Positions 39,538-48,431 of a stretch of DNA of 64,000 bases are shown here, in pieces (within the stretch, counting starts at the first letter, position 1; every line of letters starts with the position of its first letter). The stretch lies in the NCBI RefSeq assembly GCF_022693705.1, contig NZ_CP094288.1, positions 546,490 to 610,489 of the forward strand, in the 5' to 3' direction. A program made the translations under genes and the position numbers. The stretch is from Infirmifilum sp. NZ. GTDB lineage: Archaea; Thermoproteota; Thermoprotei; Thermofilales; Thermofilaceae. The notes beneath the pieces are model-generated. The model was not told where the DNA came from. It worked only from the letters and a program-made list of their open reading frames with translations, and made no database searches.

Positions 39538-40862
39538 TGGTGGAGTCAGCCTACATCCTGGATAAGGGTTTGAAGCGCGCGCTCGAGCTCGGGGCGAGCG
39601 AGGCTGAGATCGGCGTCACCTACACAGGCACTATAAGCGTAAAGTCCGAGGGGACATACCCAAAGCCCATCACGAGGTACACGTCAGACGTTTGGGTTAG
39701 AGTGGCCGTTGGGAAAAGGGTAGCTATCGCGACGGCAACTTCGTCTGATTGGAACGTCGTGGAGAGAACCATCAGTAGTGCGGTGGAGATGGCTAAGAAA
39801 GCCGAGGAGGATCCTTACTGGGAGGCTCTCCCTGACCCGGAGCCGCCCGTCCACAGCTGGATCGGTTACGACGAGGGTGTTGCTTCGCTCGAGGTTGAGC
39901 AGCTCGCGAGCATTGTGAGGGATCTAATAGGTGAAGCGCAGGTTCTTGACCCAAGGCTAAAGGTCGCGGCTGCAGGGGGATCCTCCACGGTGTTTAGGAG
40001 CCTGACGTACAACACGAGAGGCGTGAGAGCAGAGGACCGAGGAACATCAATGGGGCTGTTCCTCTGGCTGAAGTCATCGGATGGCTCCCGGGAGGGCACG
40101 GGTGGGGCCTCCGTTGAGGCAAGAGGGCTGATCTACGATACGGCCCAGATGATCGAGAAGGCGAAGAAGCTAGCTCTGGACAGCCTGAGTGCTGAGAAGC
40201 TGGGACAGCCGCTGACAGGCAACGCTCTGTTTATGGCCGAGCCCTTAGCGAGCCTCATCGAGTACCTCATACTGCCCGCTTTCAGCGCAATGAACGTTCT
40301 TGAGGGTTTCAGCCCGCTCCGCGATAAATTGGGAGAGAAGGTTCTGGGCGAGCTCACGCTGATAGATGATGGCTGTATGCCTGGTGGCCTCGCGACGACC
40401 CTTTACGACGCTGAGGGGGTTCCGAGGAGGAGAACAGTCCTCGTGGAGAAAGGGGTGGTGAAATCCTACCTGCACAACACGTACACTGCCAGGAGAATGA
40501 AAGTCCCCTCTACCGGTAACGCCATTAGAGGCAGAGGCGCGATAGGGATATCCTCATCCAATCTCATCGTAAAAGGAGGACTCCACACAACGGACGCACT
40601 CCTTGAGGATGCGAACGTCGTGATTGATGGATCGCTTCTTAGCGTTCACACCGTTAACTACATCACCGGAAACTTCAGCGTCGTTGCCTCGAACCCCTAC
40701 CTCGTTAAGAGCGGTGAGCTGGTTCCTCTACGACCCGTCACAGTCTCGGGTAACATATACTCGATAGCTTCGTCGCTTGAGCCGGCTGTTCACGTGAGAA
40801 ACACGTACACAGGTATATACACACCAGACGTGCTGTTTAAAGGCGTCACGGTTTCAGGGTAG
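39534..40862 (+). CDS. tldE: TldE/PmbA-family subunit
   Basis: A 442-residue partner of TldD. It has the family's overall fold and landmarks (LTLIDDGCMPGGLATTLYDAEG, RRTVLVEKGVVKSYLHN, STGNAIRGRG) but not the HExxxH motif, as expected for the non-catalytic subunit. GTG 39534 and ATG 39537 are alternative starts, both after AGGTGA. Co-translation with tldD is implied by the four-base overlap. Confidence 0.92.
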   Translation: MMVESAYILDKGLKRALELGASEAEIGVTYTGTISVKSEGTYPKPITRYTSDVWVRVAVGKRVAIATATSSDWNVVERTISSAVEMAKKAEEDPYWEALPDPEPPVHSWIGYDEGVASLEVEQLASIVRDLIGEAQVLDPRLKVAAAGGSSTVFRSLTYNTRGVRAEDRGTSMGLFLWLKSSDGSREGTGGASVEARGLIYDTAQMIEKAKKLALDSLSAEKLGQPLTGNALFMAEPLASLIEYLILPAFSAMNVLEGFSPLRDKLGEKVLGELTLIDDGCMPGGLATTLYDAEGVPRRRTVLVEKGVVKSYLHNTYTARRMKVPSTGNAIRGRGAIGISSSNLIVKGGLHTTDALLEDANVVIDGSLLSVHTVNYITGNFSVVASNPYLVKSGELVPLRPVTVSGNIYSIASSLEPAVHVRNTYTGIYTPDVLFKGVTVSG

Positions 40863-40865
40863 TAG

Positions 40866-41711
40866 CTACTGCTCCGGAGTGATCGTTTTTCCACCACTTG
40901 CAATGAGGTCCAGTTTGAACGTCCAGAGGTCGTAGAGCTTTCTCGGCACTGCTTGCCCGGTCCTCCTCTCGTCCACCACCTTCCAGTACCTCCCACAAAC
41001 GTGGCAGATATTCAGGGTAAACCTTCCTTCTTTGTCTGCCGGAATCGATGTGATCTCCTCCGCGTTCTCGTTCCCGCAGTAGGGGCACTTGTTCTCCTGG
41101 AAGCCCCACTCGGTGCCGCAGAACTGGCACTTCAGGTGGGCTGAGCCTTCAGAATCTATGATCTCGAGCCTCGTAGACCCGCCGCAGACAGGGCACCTTC
41201 CTAGGGTCCATGTCGAGATGTCTATTTTACCGCTCAGCCGCGAGGCCAACGCCTGGAATAAGACTTGCATGACCCAGGCGGTAACAGCTTCAAGGACCTC
41301 GTGATCAACCCGTAGCTCCTCGGCTTTGGCGTGAGCGTAGTCGACGTCACCCGTCAAGAGGCTCTCACCCAGATTGACCAGGCTCAGCTGGCCGCTTTTC
41401 CACGCCTCCTCTAGCCGCTCCAGAGACTGGGACGCGTCAGGCAGCTCGGATTTCAGTAGCCCCGTTATCTGGAGCATCGCCTGACCCAACTCCTCCTCGT
41501 TAAGGCCCAAGTCCACTCCCAGGAAGGCCGGTTTCCCCTCCCTTAAGACAGAGTTAGCCTTTTCAACATCAACGTGGGAGTACTTCTCCTCGAAGATCGC
41601 CTGCAGCTCTTTCTGAAGCTGCATCAGCTTGACGTACGTTTCGAGGGAAGAAGCGTCTATTGGGATATCTTTGTATATCTCCTTTGCTTTCTCAACAAGG
41701 TTTTCTCCCAT
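40866..41711 (-). CDS. fdhE: FdhE-like formate dehydrogenase accessory protein
   Basis: A 281-residue protein. The N-terminal two thirds are helical, and the C-terminal part carries four CxxC pairs (CPVC, CQFC, CPYC, CHVC) in the rubredoxin-like zinc/iron fold of FdhE. FdhE helps mature exported molybdenum/tungsten formate dehydrogenases. No formate dehydrogenase gene lies in the window, so its client is elsewhere or differs. It is convergent with tldE. Confidence 0.85.
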   Translation of the reverse strand: MGENLVEKAKEIYKDIPIDASSLETYVKLMQLQKELQAIFEEKYSHVDVEKANSVLREGKPAFLGVDLGLNEEELGQAMLQITGLLKSELPDASQSLERLEEAWKSGQLSLVNLGESLLTGDVDYAHAKAEELRVDHEVLEAVTAWVMQVLFQALASRLSGKIDISTWTLGRCPVCGGSTRLEIIDSEGSAHLKCQFCGTEWGFQENKCPYCGNENAEEITSIPADKEGRFTLNICHVCGRYWKVVDERRTGQAVPRKLYDLWTFKLDLIASGGKTITPEQ

Positions 41712-41779
41712 TTAAAACCATCGCCTTTGGCGTGATAAAGCCGCGTGACCTAGAAAAATACTTAGCGGTTCAGGGAGAA

Positions 41780-42673
41780 TCACTGGAACTTCAAGAGGTT
41801 CGGAGCCCCCCTCAGGAAGAACGCAGCCGCCTCACCTCTCCTTATTCCTATTGAGCGCGCAATGGGGTCGCACTTCGCAACAAGCATTACAAAAACAGGC
41901 CTCTCGGGAGGGTACGCGAGGAATGCCTCGTAGTTCGCCATGCCCTTCGAGATCACAACGTCAGCCCACTTCAGCGCGTTTAACGACTCCTCAGACGCAT
42001 ACCCGGGAACCACTCCCGGGAAGTCGCTACCGGTGCTTACGACTTCGCCAAGCTCGTCTAGCCCGTACTCCTTGGCCTCCCTGACCGTGACGTCGTTCTG
42101 GTATGGCTCGCCCTTGACCACGATTTTAATATCGGAGCCCATGGCTGAGATCTCCTTCAAGAGAATCATGTCGAACACCGCTTCACCGCAATTGTCTAGA
42201 ATGTACGTCACCCTGCTACTCTGGAGCAACGTGAGGTAAAGCTTCTCAGACTCATCCACCCCGAACCTTAGCTCACTCAGCCTGTGGTGAAAGTCCTCCG
42301 GGCCGGTTCCCATCGGCGAGCCCGGATCGATGAAATTTGCCGCGAGGCTGGCTCTGACCGCGTAGTGGAATCGCTCAAAACCTACCTTGGATTCAAGCTC
42401 GCTTAAAACGGCTTGGGACAGCTGCAACGCCACCTCGTGGGACCTTTTCTTGAACGCGGCGTAAGGATCATCCTTACCTAAAAGCTCTTTCGATTTCCTG
42501 TAAGCCCTCCAAGCGAGCATCGTAGTCGTATCGCTGCCCTCAAGCATCTCGCCGTAGGATTTTACCAGCTCCTTCACGGCTCGCATCTTCATCTCATCGC
42601 TGAGCTCCGAGCCAAGGATTTCCCTCATGCGAACGTTGAGTATGCAGGGCACGCACTCCGGCGACAAGCGCAT
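41780..42673 (-). CDS. DUF89/ARMT1-like metal-dependent phosphatase
   Basis: A 297-residue DUF89-family protein. Landmarks: RLSPECVPCIL at the start, VTYILDNCGEAVFDMILLKEI with the metal Asp-Asn, VKGEPYQNDVT, STGSDFPG, and ADVVISKGMANYEAFL. Family members are damage-control phosphatases that hydrolyse unwanted phosphometabolites. I choose the ATG at 42673, because TTTTTAATA at about 42693-42701 forms a TATA box inside the longer frame. Confidence 0.87.
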   Translation of the reverse strand: MRLSPECVPCILNVRMREILGSELSDEMKMRAVKELVKSYGEMLEGSDTTTMLAWRAYRKSKELLGKDDPYAAFKKRSHEVALQLSQAVLSELESKVGFERFHYAVRASLAANFIDPGSPMGTGPEDFHHRLSELRFGVDESEKLYLTLLQSSRVTYILDNCGEAVFDMILLKEISAMGSDIKIVVKGEPYQNDVTVREAKEYGLDELGEVVSTGSDFPGVVPGYASEESLNALKWADVVISKGMANYEAFLAYPPERPVFVMLVAKCDPIARSIGIRRGEAAAFFLRGAPNLLKFQ

Positions 42674-42800
42674 AACTCTGTCAAGCAAGCCTAGCCTATT
42701 AAAAATTAAGCTTCCCACATCCTCGTGGAACAAGCTTAAAGGCCCGGCCTCAGGCGACAACTAACATAAGCTTAATTGGAGGCAACCTGTCTATCGGCAT

Positions 42801-43454
42801 GTGGAGAGCGAGATAGAGCTTCGCCGGAAGATCGTCCGAGCCTTCCAGTACCTCGAATCCTTGGGGGTAAACTTCGGCTACAGCGGCAACATCAGCGTGA
42901 GGACCGGTAACGACAGGATCTTCATATCCCCAAGCGGTCGGAGAAAAAGCGACCTAGCTCCTGAGGACTTGCTAGTGGTGGACCTCAGTGGAAGAGCCAT
43001 AGAGGGCTTCGGCCGGCCTAGCGTCGAGCTACCAACGCACATAGCCATTTACAAAGCTAGAAGGGACGTCAACGCCATCGTTCACGTCCACCCCGTTTAC
43101 GCGTCTGTGTTCGCAGTCCTGCGTGAAGGCATCCCGCCTGTGCTTGAGGAAACGGTCATTTACGTCGGTGGGGAGGTGCAGGTGGCCGACTACGCCCCAA
43201 CCGGATCACCACAGCTGGGTGAGAACGTCGTCAAAGCCCTGGGCGACCGGAGCGCGGTTATTCTGGCAAATCACGGGATTTTAACCGTGGGTAGGACTCT
43301 GGACGAAGCCGTTGACACCGCCGTTTACGTGGAGAGAGCCGCCAAGGTGTACCTCTTGGCGCGCCTGGCTGGTAAGCCGCACCCGCTCCCAGATGAGGCG
43401 TATAGGCTGGAGAGAGAAATCTACCTCACGCGAGTCAAGCCCAACGCGGTGTGA
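42801..43454 (+). CDS. Class II aldolase / fuculose-phosphate aldolase-like
   Basis: A 217-residue zinc-dependent aldolase. The zinc ligands are visible as HVHP in VHVHPVYASV, with a later His in ILANHGILTVG, and the catalytic Glu in VELPTHIAI. GNISVRTGNDRIFISPSG forms the phosphate loop. Likely reactions are cleavage of fuculose-1-phosphate or a related sugar phosphate; archaeal members have also been linked to ribulose- or methylthioribulose-phosphate metabolism. It starts at GTG and precedes upp on the same strand. Confidence 0.87.
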   Translation: MESEIELRRKIVRAFQYLESLGVNFGYSGNISVRTGNDRIFISPSGRRKSDLAPEDLLVVDLSGRAIEGFGRPSVELPTHIAIYKARRDVNAIVHVHPVYASVFAVLREGIPPVLEETVIYVGGEVQVADYAPTGSPQLGENVVKALGDRSAVILANHGILTVGRTLDEAVDTAVYVERAAKVYLLARLAGKPHPLPDEAYRLEREIYLTRVKPNAV

Positions 43455-43460
43455 CGCCAA

Positions 43461-43470
43461 CTTTTTAAAT
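43461..43470 (+). promoter_or_regulatory. TATA box of upp
   Basis: CTTTTTAAAT lies just after the aldolase stop. A start of transcription about 25 bases on (around 43490-43495) leaves only the region near 43501 for the upp initiation codon. Confidence 0.5.
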
Positions 43471-43500
43471 GGGGGTGCCGTCAGGGAGAGTGGTTTCACG

Positions 43501-44145
43501 CTGAGCCGGTTAAGGCTGATAGATAAACCTGCGGCTCAGGTCATCCTGTCTCGACTACGTGACAGTAAGACACCTAGATCGGAGTTCCGGCGCTTGCTTT
43601 ACAAGGCAGGGATCGTATCCGCCTACGAGATCTCCAACGAGGTACCGCTGGCCGAGATGACAGTCGCGACCCCGCTGGGCGTGAGGGCTAAAGGCTACGA
43701 GTATGGCTGCGACGTGACCGTTCTAGCTGTTCTCAGGGCCGCACTCCCGATGGCATGGGGTATGCTAGAGGTGTTCGAGGACGCTAAGGTTGGCTTCGTC
43801 TCAGCAAAAAGAGCGGAAGTGGACGACGTGGAAAGGAGGGAGTTCAGTCTGGAAGTGGAGCTGAGCTACATGTCGGTTCCCGAGCGCTCGGGAGTTATTA
43901 TCGTCGTAGACCCGATGCTGGCGACGGGTTCCACTCTATCGGCCGTTCTTCGCAAGATCAAGGAGCGGGTCGAAGCCGAGAAGATTATTGTTTCAGCGCT
44001 CATAGCAACCGAAGTAGGCGTAAAGAGAATTCTCAGCGAGCACGGGGGTATAACGGTGTACGCTTTCGCGGTGGATCCCCAGCTAAACTCCAGGGCCTTC
44101 ATAGTTCCCGGGCTTGGCGACGCGGGCGACAGGGCCTTCGGCTAG
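43501..44145 (+). CDS. upp: Uracil phosphoribosyltransferase, apparent CTG start
   Basis: Converts uracil and PRPP to UMP. Family landmarks: LIDKPAAQVILSRLRD near the N-terminus, RAALPMAWGML, the PRPP loop VDPMLATGSTL, and the uracil-binding end VPGLGDAGDRAFG. There is no in-frame ATG, GTG or TTG between the upstream promoter and the conserved N-terminus. CTG at 43501 gives a start (SRLRLIDKP) of the same length as crenarchaeal relatives. The nearest in-frame ATG upstream (43393) lies inside the aldolase gene and before the TATA box. The 3' end overlaps the convergent gene by 63 bases. Confidence 0.88.
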   Translation: MSRLRLIDKPAAQVILSRLRDSKTPRSEFRRLLYKAGIVSAYEISNEVPLAEMTVATPLGVRAKGYEYGCDVTVLAVLRAALPMAWGMLEVFEDAKVGFVSAKRAEVDDVERREFSLEVELSYMSVPERSGVIIVVDPMLATGSTLSAVLRKIKERVEAEKIIVSALIATEVGVKRILSEHGGITVYAFAVDPQLNSRAFIVPGLGDAGDRAFG

Positions 44146-44649
44146 CACTCTGCACGCCTCCTCGGCTAGAGCAACCGGATCCTCAACAATTTTCACAGTC
44201 GCTAAGGCCCTCGAGTCTATGTAGGGGGTAAATGCGGTAAGCTTGTCTGTAGAGAGGCCCGTGCCGCCAAGGACCAAGACGGGCTTTCCCTCGAGGTATG
44301 CCGTGAACACCTCTTGCATTGTTCCAGCCTCACCGCCCAGCGCGACGAGGACGTCCGCGGTCCTAGCCAGTACGACGCTCCTGAGCCTGAATCCCATGCC
44401 CGTTCGAACAACAATGGTTGCATCAGGGAAGTGCTCGGCTTCACGCTCCAAGGGAGGAAAAATGATAACACCCAGCCCGCTTGCCAAGGCTTCGTCGGCA
44501 ACTACTCTCATCAAACCCCAGTAGCCGCCAAGCGCTATGAAGGTGTTCGCGCCGCAAAACTCCCTAACTCTCCTCACGAAAAGACGGGCTTTCTCCTTGA
44601 GGCTCTCAGGGGGCTCTGTGCCCAGGCATGCTACACCTATGATTTTCAC
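44083..44649 (-). CDS. TIGR00725/LOG-like nucleotide-binding protein
   Basis: A 188-residue Rossmann-fold protein of the group annotated as lysine-decarboxylase-like or LOG-related. The signature GGEAGTMQEVFTAYLEGKP is near the middle. GGYWGLMRVVADEALASG is the first nucleotide loop. Related LOG proteins release cytokinin bases from nucleotides; this branch has no proven function. I choose GTG 44649, with GGTGG five bases before it. Its end overlaps upp antisense by 63 bases. Confidence 0.8.
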   Translation of the reverse strand: MKIIGVACLGTEPPESLKEKARLFVRRVREFCGANTFIALGGYWGLMRVVADEALASGLGVIIFPPLEREAEHFPDATIVVRTGMGFRLRSVVLARTADVLVALGGEAGTMQEVFTAYLEGKPVLVLGGTGLSTDKLTAFTPYIDSRALATVKIVEDPVALAEEACRVLAEGPVARVAKPGNYEGPGV

Positions 44650-44663
44650 CGCAACCACCCCCT

Positions 44664-45020
44664 TCAGGGCAAAAAGGCGCTTAACCTCCTGCAGAGACTT
44701 TTGATGTCGTACATTGCGGCTCCGATAGGTAACCCCGAGTAGATGAGTACAACGGCTTTTCCGAAGCCGAATTTCCCGTATGAGACACCGAAGTCATTAC
44801 CTTCTGCGACGAAATACCTCGGCGGACCCGCTGCCAGCTTGCGGAAAACCGCGTCTATGAAATTAATGGTATCTAATACTGAACGCCCAATTTCAGCTGT
44901 AGCCTCGCCGACCGCGACGTACTCTCCGTCAGCTATGATTACCGCGCCTCTGTACTGCGTTCTATCTTCCAGGAATTTTTCAACCTCCGACTTCACCTTC
45001 TCAACGACTCCTCCGGACAT
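44664..45020 (-). CDS. Small roadblock-like protein, 118 aa
   Basis: A 118-residue alpha/beta protein. A helical N-terminus leads to strands RGAVIIADGEYVAVGEA, YFVAEGNDFGVSYGKFGFGKAVVLIYSG and a final helix, a layout like small roadblock/LC7 domains. It lies 14 bases before the start of the downstream LOG-like gene, so the two are probably co-transcribed. Family assignment is weak. Confidence 0.6.
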   Translation of the reverse strand: MSGGVVEKVKSEVEKFLEDRTQYRGAVIIADGEYVAVGEATAEIGRSVLDTINFIDAVFRKLAAGPPRYFVAEGNDFGVSYGKFGFGKAVVLIYSGLPIGAAMYDIKSLCRRLSAFLP

Positions 45021-45182
45021 CGTCAGGGTCTAGCCTCAGGTAAGTCGAGAAGGGCTATAAAGGTTGTCAGGCAATCAAGCTTTCCTCACTACCGATCGGA
45101 ACCAGAAACCCTCATCATCCAAGAGCGTTGACGCTTGAGGCTCTAATATGAGTTGCGCGAAGCAGTGTAAGCCTTAAAAAGC

Positions 45183-46523
45183 TCATCTCTTGTAGAGGAG
45201 GAGCCCTATCAGCGCAACCAGGCCTGTGCTCAGCCACACAATCCAGTCACTGAAGCTCAGCGCAACAAAGACCACAATGAGTGCGTCTGCCACCAGAGGT
45301 AGCACAGGGATATTTCTGATGCTGAGGGGTATCCTGAAGAACCTTTGGCGTTCGGCCTCGGTCCTCCTCAAGACGACCACCGAGAGGTTAACCAGCAGGA
45401 ACGCCAAGAGAACCGAGAGGCTCGCGGTTTTCCCGACAAGGTCTATCAGCTCGTACTGGTACTGCCCGAAAGCCAGTCTCCAGCCCGTCACCTTAGGCAG
45501 GTAATCCGTGAGCAGGACTAGCAATATCGACAGTACACCGGCAAAGGCAACGGAGACATAGGGGGTTCTGCGCCACTTGTCCACCTTGCCGAGCCCGCGG
45601 TGGACGACGCCCTCCTCCGCGAGGCCGTAGGCAAGCCTCGAGGCTGAAACGAGGAAGCCTAGAACAGTGTTCGTTGTAGCGAAAAGCGCGATGAATGAAA
45701 GAAGGGCGTACGAGGGCTTCCACACCCTCGAAGCTGCTTCAGCTAGGGGGGCTTTGCTGTGTGCTAGATCCTCCCAGCCTATCAGCCTGACCACAGCCAT
45801 CGCGACGAGGATGTAGATGAGGGTGGTCACGAGTATGGCTAGGACTATGGCCTTCGGGACGACTCTCTCGGGGTTCTTTGTTTCCTCGCTCAAGGTTGGC
45901 TGGTACTCGAAGCCCGTGTAAGCGAAGTAGAATATAGCCGCACCGACCATAACTGCAAGCACCGGGTCGACGTTGGGATTGAAGGAGAGGTAGTCGGGCT
46001 GCCGTTGCGGGAATAAAAAGCCCAGAGCAGCCACGAAGAGGAGTCCTGAGGCCTCTATCAGCGTGAAAACCGCTGAGAGGGAGGCCGACTCCTTTATACC
46101 CCACCAGTTTAGGAGCGAGAGTAGCGCTAGGAGAGTGATCGTCACAGGCACTATGGCGTTGGAACCCAAGCCTGCAACGCTTACGAAATAGCTTGCGAAG
46201 CCTAGAGCCGCCGTTGCAGCTCCGGCTACTCCTCCGAAGAATATCAGCCAAGCCGACACGAACGCCAATACCCTGAGGTTGGGGAAAGCCTTCTCAATGT
46301 ACGTGTGGGTGCTGGCCGCCGTGGGGAACATCGACGATAGCTCGGCGTAGGAGAAAGCTGTGGAGAGGGCTATCAAGCCGGCAAAAGCGACACTGAGCCA
46401 TACGGCGTCTCCAACTAACCCGGCAGCGCGGCCGACAAGAACGTATATACCGGCCCCAAGGATGAGGCCCACGCCGAACAGGGTGGCGTAGCCTAACCCC
46501 AGCTCCCTTTTTAGCTCTCCCAT
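45183..46523 (-). CDS. APC-superfamily amino acid permease
   Basis: A 446-residue membrane protein with about 12 helices. The APC signature GVGLILGAGIYVLVGRAAG is in helix 1, and FAYTGFEYQPTLSEETKNPERVVPKAI is the conserved region around helices 6-7. It imports amino acids or related amines by proton symport or antiport. I place the start at ATG 46523 (MGELKREL): CTATAAG around 46547-46553 is 25 bases upstream, leaving the GTG at 46541 too close to it. Confidence 0.9.
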   Translation of the reverse strand: MGELKRELGLGYATLFGVGLILGAGIYVLVGRAAGLVGDAVWLSVAFAGLIALSTAFSYAELSSMFPTAASTHTYIEKAFPNLRVLAFVSAWLIFFGGVAGAATAALGFASYFVSVAGLGSNAIVPVTITLLALLSLLNWWGIKESASLSAVFTLIEASGLLFVAALGFLFPQRQPDYLSFNPNVDPVLAVMVGAAIFYFAYTGFEYQPTLSEETKNPERVVPKAIVLAILVTTLIYILVAMAVVRLIGWEDLAHSKAPLAEAASRVWKPSYALLSFIALFATTNTVLGFLVSASRLAYGLAEEGVVHRGLGKVDKWRRTPYVSVAFAGVLSILLVLLTDYLPKVTGWRLAFGQYQYELIDLVGKTASLSVLLAFLLVNLSVVVLRRTEAERQRFFRIPLSIRNIPVLPLVADALIVVFVALSFSDWIVWLSTGLVALIGLLLYKR

Positions 46524-46609
46524 ACGTGAAAAACAGCTCACGTCTGCTTATAGCATTTTCTGAGAAAGAATAAAATGCCTTGAAAGACGAGTCAGAAACA
46601 AGGTTTAGT

Positions 46610-46924
46610 TTACTCCTTCAGCTCTACTGTAATCGCTTCAGGGAAGCTTCCCGTTTCCTGCCAGATTCTTAAGTCCTTGGCGGTTATCTTAACGGGTTTG
46701 CCGTTGTTGAGCTCTAGAACAACCGTCCCTGTGATGAGCTTGTTTGAGCCTATTTTCTCTTCCAGGGTGAAGCCGAGCCGTTGGATCAGCCTGGTAAGCT
46801 CCCGTCTATACTCTTGCAGGACGGTTCGGTTTCTCGCGCCTATAGCTCCCCAAAGGTACTTTATAAAGCTGACACCTGCCGGGTTGACAGGCCTTATAAC
46901 TTCGATTTCGATTGTTTCACTCAT
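46610..46924 (-). CDS. Unknown protein, 104 aa
   Basis: A 104-residue alpha/beta protein: a beta start (IEIEVIRPV), a long basic helix (RNRTVLQEYRRELTRLIQRLGF), then strands (LITGTVVLELNNGKPVKITA). It has no membrane segment or metal motif. ATG 46924 is preferred over the TTG three bases before it. It stands alone. Function not recognised. Confidence 0.6.
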   Translation of the reverse strand: MSETIEIEVIRPVNPAGVSFIKYLWGAIGARNRTVLQEYRRELTRLIQRLGFTLEEKIGSNKLITGTVVLELNNGKPVKITAKDLRIWQETGSFPEAITVELKE

Positions 46925-46963
46925 CAAGCAATAAAGTATTAGTGGTCTAAATATAGATAATGG

Positions 46964-47911
46964 TTACCAGAGAACCCGTGTGATTCTAACCCTGCTACTA
47001 GCCTCCTCTATCCTGAGCCAGTCCTCGTAGCTCATCCTCCAGCCCGCGCCTCCCGCGTTGCTCCTGACCTGCTCCTCGCTCTTAGCGCCGGGGATGGGAA
47101 CGACGACGGGGCTTGACGACACAAGCCAGTTAAGGGCAACCTGCGATGGGCTCTTGCCGTACTTGCTCCCAACCTCTGCTAGAACTTCCACGAGCTTATA
47201 CACTTGGGCGAAGTTTTCTGGGTGAAAAACCGCCTCTCCGCTCCTCACATCCTGGAACCTGGGGAGGTTGTCTGGAGTGTACTTCCCGGTCAACGCGCCC
47301 TTCGCCAGCGGGCTCCAGGCTAGGAGCGTGAGCCCCTCTCGCTCAGCGTAAGGCAGAATCTCCTTCTCAGCGTCCCTTTCAGCTAGGTTGTACCTAACCT
47401 GTATGGATACCACGTCTTCGGTGGAGAGGCAGTACCTCGCCTCATCTATAAGAACCGGAGGGAAGTTGCTCAGACCTATGTACCTCAGCTTACCCATGTG
47501 GACAAGCTTCTCGAGCGCACGCATGTACTCGCACGTCGGGATGTTGTGCCAGCATGGGGGCCAGTGAACCTGCATCAGGTCGATTTCCTCTACCTGAAGC
47601 CTCTTCAGGCTCCTCTCAACAGCCTTGTACACGTCGTGCTCAGCCAGGAAGTCACCAGGGATTTTGGAGGCTACGAGGAAGCTGTCTCTCAGCCCAAGCT
47701 CCATTAGCGCTCTCCCCACGAACTCCTCGCTCATCCCTCTGCCGTAAACCTCCGCCGTGTCGATGAGGTTTATCCCCTGTGCGTGGGCTTCCTGAATAAC
47801 CCTCTTTGCCGCCTCGTACTCCGTCAAGCCCCAGCTCTCGCTGAACTGCCACGCGCCGAGCCCGATCCTGGAGATCTTCTCACCTGTATTTCCGAGAAAC
47901 GTGTACTCCAT
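46964..47911 (-). CDS. Aldo/keto reductase
   Basis: A 315-residue TIM-barrel oxidoreductase. The catalytic set is visible: Asp and Tyr in LIDTAEVYGRGMSEE, Lys in LVASKIPGDF, and His in LMQVHWPP. The C-terminal NADPH site VVVPIPGAKSEEQVRSN follows. The substrate is unknown, as is usual for this family. ATG 47911 (MEYTFLG) is favoured by GGATTTAAA at about 47938-47946. Confidence 0.9.
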   Translation of the reverse strand: MEYTFLGNTGEKISRIGLGAWQFSESWGLTEYEAAKRVIQEAHAQGINLIDTAEVYGRGMSEEFVGRALMELGLRDSFLVASKIPGDFLAEHDVYKAVERSLKRLQVEEIDLMQVHWPPCWHNIPTCEYMRALEKLVHMGKLRYIGLSNFPPVLIDEARYCLSTEDVVSIQVRYNLAERDAEKEILPYAEREGLTLLAWSPLAKGALTGKYTPDNLPRFQDVRSGEAVFHPENFAQVYKLVEVLAEVGSKYGKSPSQVALNWLVSSSPVVVPIPGAKSEEQVRSNAGGAGWRMSYEDWLRIEEASSRVRITRVLW

Positions 47912-47951
47912 CGAGGGCAAACCACGTGTTCGCAGTTTAAATCCTTTTGGT

Positions 47952-48302
47952 TTAAGGCTTGACGTACCTCGGGTACTCCGTGCCCGAAGAGGTTACGACA
48001 ACCACTTCGTGTACAGGTAGAGAGCCCTCCACCTCCACAGTCACCGTAGCCGTCCCGCCGGGCTGTATGTACACGCTCTGCGGGTATGCGCGTCCATCGA
48101 CCCTGACCAGGGTCACCGAGGTCGGCTGAGTGCCGCGGTTCCTGATATGGATCGTGAGCTTGCTGCTACCGTTGAACGCGTACTGTATGTCCAACTGCTC
48201 GACGCCAGTCTTCTGGGAGACCATGCTGGACGCGAAGAACGCTAATGCTAGTGCCATCGCCACCACGACGCCTACTATGACAAGGGTCTCTACAAGCTCC
48301 AC
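47952..48302 (-). CDS. Pilin-like or membrane-anchored beta-domain protein
   Basis: A 116-residue protein. It starts at GTG with a hydrophobic helix right at the N-terminus (LVIVGVVVAMALALAFFAS), followed by a small beta sandwich (LTIHIRNRGTQPTSVTLVRVDG, GGTATVTVEV). The shape resembles mature archaeal type IV pilin or archaellin subunits, but I see no class III leader before the helix. A TATA-like AAAAATAA near 48325-48332 fits a leaderless GTG. It may simply be a membrane-anchored beta protein. Confidence 0.65.
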   Translation of the reverse strand: MELVETLVIVGVVVAMALALAFFASSMVSQKTGVEQLDIQYAFNGSSKLTIHIRNRGTQPTSVTLVRVDGRAYPQSVYIQPGGTATVTVEVEGSLPVHEVVVVTSSGTEYPRYVKP

Positions 48303-48431
48303 GCAACCTAGTTGCCGGAACGGTTATTTTTAATTTATCTGCCGTAGACACGGCTGATCGCCGAGCCTAGCCCGCTTCAATACCTGTAGCTTTCCGGATA
48401 AGCTTGCGGTAATTCATTTAAGGTTTTTTTA

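Noticed and set aside
43312-43500. N-terminal extension of UPRT into the aldolase gene
   Set aside because: It is a shadow frame of the aldolase, lies upstream of the promoter and has no similarity to UPRT.
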